Assembly: GCA_034359265.1 (NCBI GenBank)
Contig: CP136891.1
Span: 83,346,001 to 83,410,000, forward strand
Source: Canna indica
Taxonomy: Eukaryota; Streptophyta; Magnoliopsida; Zingiberales; Cannaceae
Direction of reading: 5' to 3'
DNA: 64,000 nt
Positions 24,451 through 36,400 of this stretch are shown piece by piece. The notes under the pieces are model-generated. The model had not been told where the DNA came from and did not search any database. It worked only from the letters and a program-made list of their open reading frames with translations. How positions within the stretch are numbered: the first letter of the stretch is position 1; each line of letters opens with the position of its first letter. The translations under genes were made by a program, and so were the position numbers.

Positions 24451-25325
24451 TAAACCGGTTATATTTGGGAAATAATCATAATTAAACAAATAAAATTTTA
24501 AATTAGGAAAATTAAGCATAATGAAATTATTTTAAAAAAATCAAAATCAATTATTTTTGAAACTAATAATGATTGAAATTAATTTAATTAGTAGATTATA
24601 TATGAAATTTATTTAGAGGAAAAACAAATTCACATGGATGTGACACGTGTCCGCATGAAGATGTGTTTTATATAATATATAAGAAGATAAAATTAGATAA
24701 GATTTATCTAATTAGTATATTAGAATTACTACGTAAAATTATATTAATTTCGAAATTTATATTTATTTCCTTAATTTCTAATTTCAAAATTGTCATAATT
24801 AATATAATTCTTAAAATGCCTGAATTAAAAATTATGAAACATTAATTAGAACTTAATCGGCTATATTTGAAAAATAATCATAGATAATTAAATAAAATTT
24901 GAAATTATTAATGATTAAAATTAATTTAATTAGTATATTACATATTGAATGTTATTTTAGGGGAAAAAATCATGTGTATGTGACACGTGGTAGACGTTAA
25001 GACTTAAGATATGTTTTATATAGTATATAAAATTTAAACTAGTTATATTTGAAAAATAACAATAGATAATTTAAATAAAATTAGAAATTAATAATGATTT
25101 AAATTTTTTAATTAGTATATTAGAATTATTAAGTAAAATTATATTAATATCAAAATTTATATTTATTTCCTTAATTTCAAATTTCAAATTTCAAATTTGT
25201 CATAATTAATATAATTCTTAAAATGCGTGAATTAAAAAATTATGAAATATCAATTAGAACTTAATCGATTATATTTAAAAAATGACCATAGATAATTAAA
25301 TAAAATTTAAATTTTTAATTATCTT
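24450..25325. repeat. AT-rich complex tandem repeat
   Basis: The phrase 'tatatttgaaaaataatcatagataatt' or a close variant appears at about 24460, 24857, 25043 and 25270. 'gtatattagaattact...gtaaaattatattaat' and 'tccttaatttc' appear in two units spaced about 420 bases. TGTGACACGTG occurs at about 24640 and 24980. No gene is seen. Confidence 0.7.
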
Positions 25326-25869
25326 AGAACGTTTGCAGAAGGGATTATATTGTTTACTAATTTGTAGATATAAAACATATAATAGCAATCATTTCACAAA
25401 TATTATATATATTACATGCTTGCTATAAATTAATTACAAACCCAAATATTCCATATTTAATTGTAATTTTCTGATTTGATTTGACAGATTAATTTTTTAA
25501 CTAATTAAATTGTGTTTTTTTATATATATAAACCATGGCAATGAATCATTTTGTGTAATATCAGATCACATAGCTAGCTAGCTAGGATTCAAATTAATTT
25601 GCATAATGAAAGAAATAGAAGAATTAGTATATATCATTTTTTCTTCAATTAAATATTACTGTAAGTTTTAATAACAAAAGTTGATTTTTTTTTCATTCAT
25701 TTTCATCAAATATAAATATAAGACCATTATTTTGTAAGTAATTCATTGATGTATCCCAATATTAATTGTTTTGATAGACATTCTTTATTTTGAAAAAATA
25801 TATTTAATTAATACTAATTGTTTCCTAATTTTTTTCCAAAAGAAGGCTAGACTAGGTTAGGTTCTGTTT

Positions 25870-26060
25870 GAATTCCATGAGTAAGAGATGCAGATGTCCT
25901 TCACCATTTCACAACAAATATCAAGTTTTGCATAGTATCCATTGCAAGTTTTGCATACGGCATTATTCCCATGTACATCTTTCCTTCCATCACCGCCCTG
26001 TCATTTGTGTGTTGGATATGGAAGGATTATGTAATCGCACAGCATTTGTGTATTTAATTA
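25870..26060 (+). pseudogene. oligopeptide transporter (OPT) relic, internal exon piece
   Basis: The frame around 25925-26040 reads VSIASFAYGIIPMYIFPSITALSFVCWIWKDYVIAQH. This matches the conserved loop and membrane segment of plant OPT-family transporters (proton-coupled oligopeptide/metal-chelate uptake at the plasma membrane), where a similar IIPMY.FPSITALSF.CWIW string is diagnostic. It runs out into a stop at 26065-26067. The C-terminal piece of the same family lies about 300 bases downstream. The flanks hold no intact transporter. Confidence 0.75.
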
Positions 26061-26349
26061 GTTTCTAACTAGTTTATGAGTTTATAAAGCATGCAACTAA
26101 TTTAATTTTGTCTTGGTTGATGCATGATTATAACATACGTACATTTGTAGATCGACCTGAAAACAATTAAAAAAATCACATACAGGTAGTGGAGATGAGC
26201 AAGATGTTCATACGAGATTAATTAATGAATCAAAATTATAAGCCAATTCCTCAGTGGTGGTTCTACTCGGTACTATTTAGTGTCACATGCCATGCCAGTT
26301 AAGAATAAAATTCTATTTGATAAGTGGCATAATATTCAACTATTTAGCG

Positions 26350-26569
26350 TTTAGAAGATACAAAGACTGGTGGGTACGATATAATTGTGTTATCAGCTGC
26401 ACTCGATCTTGGAGTTGCCTTCTTGGTTATTTTGCTTAGTGTGTCTCTTCAATTCCAAGGTATATACGGAGTAAAATGGTAGGGACAGGATCTAAATGAC
26501 CATTGTCCTCTTGCTCAATGTCCTACAGCTGTTGGAGTTGTTGTCGATGGTTGTCCTGTAGTCAACTAA
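26350..26569 (+). pseudogene. OPT relic, C-terminal piece
   Basis: The frame from 26350 reads FRRYKDWWVRYN, then after a shift of one frame at about 26385 reads VLSAALDLGVAFLVILLSVSLQFQGIYGVKW, TAG (26479-26481), GQDLNDHCPLAQCPTAVGVVVDGCPVVN and a genuine TAA at 26567-26569. The ending HCPL..CPTA.GV...GCPV is the signature C-terminus of OPT transporters. The TAG sits at the second Trp of the family's WW pair, explained by TGG to TAG. With the frameshift and missing exons this is a dead gene. Confidence 0.8.
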
Positions 26570-26579
26570 TTAAATTACT

Positions 26580-27700
26580 ATAATGATCTATCTTTGTAAT
26601 ATATTCTCAAGTGTGCGTTTGAAGATTTTATTTTGAAGTACGTAGATATATATATCATCAAGTTTAATTATTTGATTTTTTATTGCAATATCAAGATTGT
26701 GCATTGAAAATTGACTAATTAATCAAGTTTTAATAACAATTATTTATTAAATAAAAATATGAGATAAATTTATTAATAGTCATATAGTTTGGGATATATT
26801 TATTAATTTTTCCTATAATACATAAGAAAATATATAAGAAAGTTTTAATATAATTTTTTTAAAAATATTTACTGAGAATTTATTATCAAATTCCATTCGG
26901 GATTTCAAGTTTTCTCGAAAAATATTGAGCATTGTTAAAAAAAATTACTATCCAACCAAATAAAAAAAAAACTATATTAATAAAATATAACAAAAATATA
27001 AAATATAAATGATTAAAAAATATATAATATGTACTACTTAATATAGATGATAAATTACAAAGTAAATATATATAACATAATTGTAGAAAATAATTAATAA
27101 TTGATTGAAAATAATGTATATAACCTATAATATATAAGAAAAAAATGTAGGTGCGGATAAGGGATGAAAAATAAATTAAAATTTTTTTTGGAGTGCTTTT
27201 AGTTCAAATTTGTGTCAATGTAGTAGACCCATAAAAACTCTCTACTCAAAATAGATAGATATATAATTTATCTTATATAATATAAATATTAAATATATAT
27301 GCCCGAATTAGGTTCATTGAAAGCCATAATTTAATTTTGAATTTTGAATAAAATTTTAATTCTGCGTAGTAAAATGAAATAGAGTAAATAATTTGAAATG
27401 CTTAAAAATAATTAGTTTTAACACAACATGTATATAAAGATAGTTGGAATTTTAGTATGATGCCAATAAATTTGTGGATTCTGGTTAAATGATGAATGAT
27501 TGAAATTTGCAGTATGATTCAAATATATTTTTATGAATTCTGGTTGTTTAGATAATAGTTTAATAATGGTAACATAGTGAACATTTAATAATTTTGTATA
27601 GAGATTTTTAATTGTAACATAATAGCTTTCTTAGAGGGAAATTAAGAATGAGAGATTGACAGGGAGAGGGAGAATAATTTTTCAACTTGTCACTTTCACA
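26580..27700. other. gene-free AT-rich spacer
   Basis: I see no gene. The sequence is AT-rich, with many short poly-A and poly-T runs. Confidence 0.5.
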
Positions 27701-27707
27701 TCAATTC

Positions 27708-28230
27708 TAGGGATGACAACGATTCAATTAACCGCACTTTTGGAGATTAATCGAAACTGAAATCAATTTTCAAATTCGCTAACCGAAATCGAAATCGGTC
27801 GGTTTTAAAAACATATATTCAAAACCGAAATCGGCTTGGTTTCGATTATCCGCGGATAACCAAAAATCAAAATTTTCGATTCCGATCGAACCGATTATCC
27901 GTTTACTAACTGGTATATAAATTAAATCAAACTAATATTTACTATTTTGCCTACACTTATAAATTTTTATATATTTTTATATATTATTACTCTTATTATT
28001 ATTTATTATTGAAAAGTATAATTTAATTTAAAATAATTTTGATAATAATTTAATAAATTAGTTATATACATATTCAATTGTGCAACACACTGGTATACAT
28101 ATATATTCGAATAAAATATTATATATAATATTACAAAAATTAATAAATTTATACTATATAATTTTTTTAATTATTTAATTATTTAAATAAAATTATATTT
28201 ATATATATTTGCGCAACGCGCGGGGACTAA
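27708..28230 (+). mobile_element. hAT-like terminus followed by a Helitron 3' end
   Basis: TAGGGATGACAA at 27708 is the same hAT-like terminal string as at 54546 and 59649, followed by CCGAAATCG-type subterminal repeats to about 27910; no matching right end was found. The far end, GCGCAACGCGCGGGGACTAA followed by T (28211-28230), has the form of a Helitron 3' terminus: a short GC-rich palindrome (GCGC-AAC-GCGC), then CTRR (CTAA) inserted before T. The two termini may belong to different elements. Confidence 0.6.
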
Positions 28231-28232
28231 TT

Positions 28233-28377
28233 CTGATTATTTGTGATCATCAATATTTATTTATTTTTCCTTTTTTTTTCCATGCAGCTCTGTACTATGT
28301 TAGGTCAAAATTTTAATTATTTGAGATCATTATTTGCTAGTTTGTTTTTTTTTCCATGCAGCTCCATGTTAGGTCAA
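28233..28377. repeat. two-unit imperfect direct repeat
   Basis: Both units carry ATTATTTG.GATCAT, a poly-T run, TCCATGCAGCTC and ATGTTAGGTCAAA (about 28236-28306 and 28315-28377). Confidence 0.7.
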
Positions 28378-28399
28378 ATATCTAATCATACCCATATAT

Positions 28400-29114
28400 T
28401 AGGCTATTTAATTAATTTACAACACGTGGACTTCTTTCAGCCGTTTATTTTTTAAATTATTTTTTCACCTTTTCTCTTTCATTAATCATAATCAATTTAA
28501 TTCATCTCAATTTATCATCGCATTTTGTCGTCTGCTTGTGTTATATGTCTATTCTGACATATTTTAATTTGTTTTGTAAAATATAAAAATAGTGAGAAAT
28601 TACAAATGCATAAGAATAGGAACTTCAAATAATTGAACGTAAAGCCAATCATATATCCTTATGTCAAGTTGTGTATGTATGAAGCTCAGAAGGTATGGAT
28701 ATTTTAATAGACTTTCGGGTTCAGATCCGAAATCTCAGATAAGTCTAATCAATCTCGTGTACGATGTCCGGTTTGGGTCTAATTGTTGACATAGCCGTTT
28801 CGTTTACCGTTCGGATTCAGATATTCAATCGCAGCGCATAACGCGACGTTACATGATTATATCAGAGTTTCATTCATCGTACGCGTTTCTTTGGACGTTT
28901 TTTACATTTTTAGAGTAACTCACCGACACCAAATAATGTCCAAAAAATAATTTATATTTAATAAAGGGCGCAAAAAAACCCTTAAGTTTATTGTTAATTT
29001 GGTATTCTATCCTTTTCACTCCCTTCTGCGCATCCGAATTGGACGAGAAAGCGGAGGAGACCGCGAGGAAGCGCCTACACCAACATCTACGCCCTCCTCC
29101 CTCTCCGCGCCTCC
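28400..29114. other. upstream region of the auxilin-like gene
   Basis: Gene-free spacer. The GC content rises from about 29020 into the GC-rich start of the auxilin-like gene. No clear TATA is seen. Confidence 0.4.
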
Positions 29115-30952
29115 ATGGAGAACTCACCGAGCTCCGGCGACGGCACGACCTCCGCCACTTCCGCCTTCGTCGGCTCGCCGAGTTTCGCGGTCGCGTCTAT
29201 CGATGCCCGCCCCGGCGACTACGCCGAGGTATTCGGGGACCTCCCCGGATCGTGCGACATTCCGTTCCTAGATCTTCCGCCGGCTCTCGACGGCTTCTGT
29301 ATTGCATCGGTCCAACCCCGGGGCTCCTTCTCGGATTTCTCCGAGGTCTTCGGTGGTGAAGATAGCGGTCAACCCTCCGCTTCGTGTGAGGATCTTTTTA
29401 TATCGCCGAAGAGAGAGGAGGCTTGTTCAAATGAGAGGTGTGCTTCTGGACACTCACGTATTGCAATTATAGCCTGCGATATTGCAATTATACTCTCCAA
29501 TTAATATATTGTTTCTACAGCAATTTTGTTTACAGTTGTCGTGTTTACTGAAGACTTCACAGGATTTATTTCTTCATTTATTGATGAAAAATTTTTGGTG
29601 TTCATATATATTTTCTGTTCAATTTAGTAAATGTAGATTGCTACACATTATTGCAAATCCAATACATGAAATGCTTTATGATGAAACATATTGGACTGAA
29701 TAGCTATGGATTTCCGAACATCTAGAGCAACCTTTATGGGAGATGTAGAAATTTAGGATATCTCCTAATTTTTTTATTACTTGGTAAGGTAGTCTTCAAT
29801 TGCATAAAGCTTTCTTATTTGATATTCATGAGGAACTTGACCTAGGTAAAACGTATCTTATAGTAAAGATAACCATTTGCTAATACGCATTCGGTCTCTT
29901 CTCATACTTATCTTTGATTCAATTTTTATTTAATTACAATATAAAAGAATAAAATGACTCTTTATATGTATATTTTTTTTTCGATGTGATACCTAAATAT
30001 GATCATTAACCCTTTTTCTTATTATTTTCATTCACTAAAGGACCACAGATGAAGCAAACTTCAGCCATGAGAGAATAGAAGAACTCAAACTCTCCCCAAG
30101 ACATTCTTATGGGAGTCATATTACAACTGAGGAAGGCAATCAATTATCAGCAAACTCTGACTTGTCTGATAATGTCTTGAAACAATTCAATCTGTCATAT
30201 GACAAGACTAGCCAAGAAATTGAAGAGGTTGCACTGAGTAGGGAAACACATATCAGTCACCTTTGTGTTCTTCCTACACTTAGCTTGGTTGTCTCAGACA
30301 ATCTCTTCCAGAACATTGGAGGTGATGATACTCATAACATGTTAAATAATGGAATAGGGAACAGAAAACACCAAAGTCAGTCTCCAGACACCTCTTCTTG
30401 TGCTTCAAAGAGTTCAGAGTATTACCTCAGAGCAGATAAGAAACACACTACCAATAAATACCCTGTTTCAGAAAATGATAATGCAAATGCCAGTCATCAT
30501 TCATGCTCTTCTCGCAGTTCCATGTTGAGTGAAGAAGCATCATCCCATGATGTTAAGTATACTTCATCTGACATCAGTCTACCAACACAATCAATGACAG
30601 AGCCACCACCAGCTAGGCCATCTCCAAAGTTTTTTGAAAAGCAAGGACATCGTGAACCCAGTATGACATCGAGTCCAAAAGTTGGCCTGGATGAAGTAAA
30701 CTTATCCAAACTAGTTTCTAATTTTTAAATAGATACTTCCATGCGTATCATGAGTTTGCGAATAATAACTCTTCTTGTTTCTTTGATGTGCAGGTTGATT
30801 TTAGTTCCACGGTTTCAGCATCTGTTGCTGCTATTGAAGAGGCAATGAGGCTTGCTCAAGCTAAACTAGAAATTGCAAAAAAGTTGATGGAAACAAAACA
30901 TGATATTCGTCGGAAGAGTAGGAACCTGGCTCACCAAGAAGACATAAAATGA
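29115..30952 (+). CDS. auxilin-like protein, truncated (no J domain); probably a pseudogene
   Basis: My model has three exons: 29115-29437 (donor GAGAG|GTGTGC), 30041-30695 (acceptor ACTAAAG|GACC, donor GAA|GTAAAC) and 30794-30952 (acceptor GTGCAG|GTTG). The frame stays open across both joins and gives 378 aa. The N-terminus has two auxilin-like signature blocks, RPGDYAEVFGDL...IPFLDLPP and FSDFSEVFGG. The third exon begins VDFSSTVSASVAAIEEAMRLAQAKLEIAKKLME, like the helical segment of plant auxilin-like proteins, which act with Hsc70 to uncoat clathrin vesicles. Family members are usually about 900-1400 aa and end in a J domain. Here TGA at 30950 ends the frame, further stops follow at once, and no HPD motif is visible before 33.4 kb. 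Confidence 0.7.
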
Positions 30953-32620
30953 AAAGAATGAAAGCTGGGTCAAGCATTGTTAGAAAAAGGAAGTTTTGAT
31001 GTGATACTAGTTGATTCAGAAAAAAAAATGAACTTATTAATTTTGCCTAACTTTTAAAGTGAAGGAAGAAGTTTGAGTGTTAAGTGAGACAGGCAAGGCA
31101 AAGATATGCAATAATCAGCAGCACTATGCAAAAAATCAGCAGATAAATCTGAGTAATAGGAAACTGATTCAAAACTCCTCATGGAGTTCACTTCAGGTAC
31201 AAAATGATTGAAGAGTAATGGAAAAAGGAAGATTACATGAGGAAACAAACTACTGAAAATGGAATGTTGAAACAAACAAAACCAGATTGCAAAATGATCC
31301 ACTCTCCTCTGAAATGGAAATCAACAGAATCCTAAGGAAATTGGATCCAGCAGCTGTTTACATGATGAAAATGCTGTTGTAGAAGCTCAGTGAGTCTCAT
31401 GTTAAAGAAGTTCTCATGGGGGTGACTGTCACAAGCTTCATGTAGAAGAAGAGGTAACAAATGCATAATATGCAAACAAAAAGGCCCCGTTGTCACACCA
31501 CTATATATAATCTTCATTATCCTCATGAACTATGACGACAAAGGAAAAAAACAAGTTTGAAACTGCTATAGAAGTTCAGAAGGAAAATGCTTGTGCAAGT
31601 TTGTGGAAATTAATAAGGGAAAAGAGGAGGGAATGTCTAAAATTGCAACCTCAAGCTGGGGAATATGAGAAGGATATCAGTAAGATAGGAGGCTCTCCTA
31701 GTAAGGATGAAGATAAGTTGAATACCTTCAGTGCAACTGCCGCACTTAATTGGATAGGAATTCAACTGCCCCATTAACTATCCATATCAAGAAAGAGAGC
31801 ATCTAAACAACTTTTAGTGCATATATTCTGAAAATATGTATAGAAAAGTAAAGCAATGTGACACTGAGAAAGTAAATTGATTGGAAGAAACAATGGCAAT
31901 ACAAAAGGAAGGAAAAAGGGGAACATCATGAAGGGATTTGACAAATTGGAAATACTCCACAAACAAGAGAAGCAGGTTAGAGAAACCAAAGCTGGCTGCT
32001 GGCAAGATTACAAATGGACAAGAAAGACGATGCAACTCCATTGCTCCAAATCTATTCAATTTGGAAAATTTTGAAGGGAATAATATAAATGAAGCAGGTT
32101 TCCAAGTTTTGGTGTTGAAGTTGTTCTAGATAGAAATTCAAGCTGATCCTCATTCTGTGGACAAAGTATGTGTATCATGCAATCCTAGGGATCGATAAGA
32201 GTCCTCTTAATGTCTTTGAATGTCAAACCAACTAATTTCTCAAAAAAGAGAGGTAATGTATCATATTTGACAGGCAAACTGTGACTTCTCAAAAAAAAAA
32301 ATTTGGATATCCAGAAAACCAAAGAAAAAAAAGGAATAATGGAGAAGGAAAAAGAAAGATGTATAAACTTATTAAGAAAGTTAGTTGAAGAAAAGGAGTT
32401 GGAAGAAGCAAATAAGGGAAAAGAAAATTACTAGAGAAAGAGATCAAGAATATGGGAAGAATTTAAATCATTAACTAAGAAGGCTTCTATAGAGGAAACT
32501 CAAAATGCTTGGTAAAAGGAAGCTGCAAAAAGAAAGGTCCTCTTTTCTAATTCAAAATCCAGTTTCCTTTTGCTTTCTTATTCTGGCTACTGGATAATTA
32601 AATAATGAGTGAGTGTGAAA
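30953..32620 (+). pseudogene. degenerate coiled-coil tail of the auxilin-like gene
   Basis: Broken Glu/Lys/Arg-rich frames continue past the stop, for example the open stretch 31532-31774 (KENACASLWKLIREKRRECLKL) and about 32340-32430 (EKERCINLLRKLVEEKELEEANKGKEN). Their composition suits the long charged middle of auxilin-like proteins, but stops and shifts are frequent. The link to the gene upstream rests on position, strand and composition. Confidence 0.5.
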
Positions 32621-32629
32621 TGCAGGATG

Positions 32630-33457
32630 ATCCAGGTGACGAACAATATAACAGTCATGGTTCTTTGAGCACTGCTACCAAAGCAGAATATATGGATGCT
32701 GGCATAAGATGATCTTGTGGAAAAGAAGGAAGACTGCTATCAAAGCTGCAGTATAATATGTAGAGATATTGAATTTTTGTCTCGTTAACTTCCGAGAAAT
32801 CCTACAGTGGGTAAAGCCGATAAACATATTGGAAATACGTATGCCATACAGATGGGAAATCCATTTGTTTTCTATGTTTCCGTGTATTGCATTTCTCATA
32901 AAATATAATACTTGATTATATTAGGTAACGACAGGGAAGTGTCCCTCTTATAGCCCTATGTACATATTTCTACAATGGAACTACAGATTGCAAACATCTT
33001 GAAAAATCAATACTTTCCGGCTGGCTTTACACGAAACTTATCTATTTGCACATCCACGTCTAAGGAAACTGAATAGTTAGCAAAATTGTTAGTTATGTTA
33101 TAGAATATATGTTAATCTTATTTTAGGTTAATCTCTTAGATTATCCTCCTAAAACTATTGTTGAAAGGTTACAAACGTTTTGATGTCAAATGAATTTTTC
33201 CCACTTATTTTCTAGCTGGTAAATCATTATTGGAAAGATAATAGTAGGAATGAGTTGACATTGTATCTTCTTATATCTGGTCTGATTTGGTATAAGCTCA
33301 AGGTGCTTACTTTTGCAAGGAAAATTTATCTGGGTATGAAACTATGAATCACAAAGGTGTGTCGAGAGAAAACCTCCATTGATAATTCTCTGTTGCCATG
33401 TGACTAAAGCCCAGATGTTCTTGAACTTACATGGATCTTTTTGTGCGCAAACTATTT
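32630..33457. other. spacer between the auxilin-like remnant and the CBS gene
   Basis: No coding region is recognised. It includes the 3' flank (minus strand) of the CBS-domain gene. Confidence 0.4.
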
Positions 33458-36400
33458 TTACAGGTCCTGGATCATCTCCCCATCATCCACATGACAGCCA
33501 GCCTGATTCAGCAGCGATGTGAAAAAACTGCCTCCATTAATTCTTGAATCCATCGACGGAGGAGAAAACGGCAGGAGAACATCTCTGAGTGTCACCGTAC
33601 CCTCCAGTTTTCCAGAGTCACCAACAAAAAAGCTGCTTTCACTCATTGAAGCCACCATGTTTTCCATTGCCTTCTTGAGGCTGTCAGTCTTCTTGAGAGT
33701 TACTAGGTTGCTGGTCCGAGTAAGTCTAAGCAGACCAGCAGATGAATACTCCTTTTCGGTGGATTGATTGCAGCTCTGATCTCTTTCAGCATCACGAAAT
33801 TTTGTGAATTCTTCAACTGTAAGTACCCTAAAAATTTGGTCACTCAGTGTGTCAGCATGCATATATAGATGCTCGTGAAATTTGCCATTAGCAGCTTTCT
33901 TTTTGCGTGCTTACTTTTAGATTTTTAGATGATGTGAATATTAGTCCCTAGTTCATGCAAAGGGATAGTTTCTGTTCATGAAAATTTACAAATCATGATT
34001 GCATGAACATTTTTGAACAAAGTATAACCTAATGATTACTTGCAACAAGTATATCATGAAGACAGGCACACTTCCGATATGCGTACCAGCATACCACAAG
34101 TTAGGTAATGTCATAAATAATATATGCTAATCTTGAGCTTAACTAAATAAGCTTACTATTTTTCTGACAGTCAGATAGACTTACTTCCTCTTGTTGAATA
34201 AGGAATCATCCTCCAACAGGAGATAAATGTCAGAACGTGTCACACATCCTGTAAGCATTCCAGAGATTGGATCTACAATAGGCACTTGGTGAAGCTGCTT
34301 ATCCCATAGTATGTGTAAGGCATCTGCTAAACTTTGATCTGAGTAGACCACTCCACTAGCATTTATTAACCTAAGAGAGAATTAGCAAGATAAATAGTAT
34401 TGCTTTCATGAATCATAGTATAAACAACTTACTGGATTCTCATGATGTTTGGTTTACTTTACCATGTAGGTTAGTTGATAATTATATCATGAACTTTGAC
34501 TATTTGAGGTCTGTAACAATGTATCCAAAATGTTTATTTCTGACAATTGAATATATATAAACTTTCTATATTCCTACAATTATATCCACCATCATCTTGC
34601 CATTAAAAACTCTATTAACCTCCTAACATGGCGATCATTGATACAATATAACCAATCAACATGTCATGGTAGCATTAAAAAATCATCTTTATTAAAAATT
34701 AATTAATTTTTATAACTGCACTCATTTAAATGACTTGCCATGTTATCCAATATATGTATATATATTAACTTTATATAATTTTGTGTATATCCACGACCAT
34801 GTGTTGGATGATGTGGGAATTCATTTGAAAGGGTGTACTATTTAATAATTTAGTAAACAATATTTTTTTAACAGTGTCGTGGGATGATAATTTGTTAAGT
34901 TATACATATATAGTTACCACATCAGCAGCTTAACAATCTTTAACAGTAAGATGGTGGTTGGATACAATTCTTTGATCTAAAATTATGCATACAATCGATA
35001 CAGATAAAGGTATTCAACACATTTATTACAACATTCAATGTTCAGTATCTTTTATCACTTGGATAAATAATCGGAGTGTTGCTATATCTTCTTAAATATG
35101 TGCTTAATAATCTTCCTAACCACTCACAATGACCCACTCACTCACAATGACATGAGTTGTAATTTCATCAACAATCATGAGCACTTTATTAAATGTGAGT
35201 ATTAGAAGGATTATTATGCACATCAATTAGGAGGATTTAGCATTTTTGAAATAACTCTTAACTCGTTCCCTGCAGTTTTCATACTTCGTTTTCATACTTC
35301 AACTACAAAACATAGGATACTGTATATATCTTTAACAGCAGTCTGGTTCCAAATTCAATTACCATTGTTGCATGATTTTAGATGTTCCTATATATCACGT
35401 CAGATTTACATTGATCCATAAATATATATTTGCTTACCCAAATTCTGACAGGTACTTATCTGCAATCTCGTCGAACCACTCAAGTCCCCTTGACTGAAGA
35501 AGCAATTCAATCACTGCATGCTAAAAGAACTAGAACTTTTAGTTGAAGAATTGCTGACATCCCAACATCTCGGGTAAAACTAGTATGGAGCCCGACACCA
35601 TAGAGACTCCTATGGAGCCGGGATGGATGGCGAGACACGGATCTTAAAGCAGATTTTATTCTTAAATCTTTAACCATGTGACTTTTCACCTTCTCACGTC
35701 ACGTCTACCTTTTCACGTCACATCAAGTTTAAAGCAGGTAATTGTATGCATAAATCTAAAATTTTTGTTAGTGAATTTGAACTTCCTACCAATGAACTTG
35801 GGGTGACCGACTGTGAATTTAGTTTGTGTAATACTGAACCAAAGAATAACAATGATGAATCTTTTTTTTTCGAGAAACCAAAGATAGACAGAAAGTGAAC
35901 ACCTATGTATGCATGAACCTAAAAATTTTGTTAGTGAATTCGGGCATCCTATGATTGAACCTGGGTTAACTGATTGTGAATCTAGTCTGTATAACACTGA
36001 ACCAAGGAACAACAATGATGAACCTATTTTTTTTTCTTGAAACCGAAAATAGACATAAGGTGAACACCTCTGTATGCATGAACCTGAAAATTTTATTAGC
36101 GAATCCGAGCTTCCTACCAATGAACATGAGGTGACTGTATGTGAATGTAGTTTGTGTAACACTAAATGAAGGAACAATAATGATGAACCTAATTTTTTTT
36201 CTTGAAATTGAAAATAGACAGAGGGTGAACACCCCTATATGCATGAATTAATTTGAATTTTTTGTTAGTGAATCTGGGCTTCCTAGCAATCAACATAAGG
36301 TGATTAACTATGAATCTAGTCTATGTAACATTGAACCAAGAAACAACAATGATGAACCTATTTTTTTTCTTAAAATAGAAATTAGACAGAAGGTGAACAC

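Larger units (their letters stand above)
22800..25340. other. repeat-rich, gene-free region
   Basis: It contains a CT-rich stretch ending in GAAATGAATACAATTTTTTT (about 23270-23345) that resembles a plant LINE 3' tail (weak), the reverse MITE-arm block (23660-23940), a second copy of the dispersed repeat (24268-24450), and tandem AT-rich repeats (24450-25320). Confidence 0.5.

Noticed and set aside
35713..36244. Minus-strand open frames of about 90-150 codons in intron 4
   Set aside because: They arise from the 165-bp tandem repeat of the intronic element, repeat with its period, and resemble no protein family.
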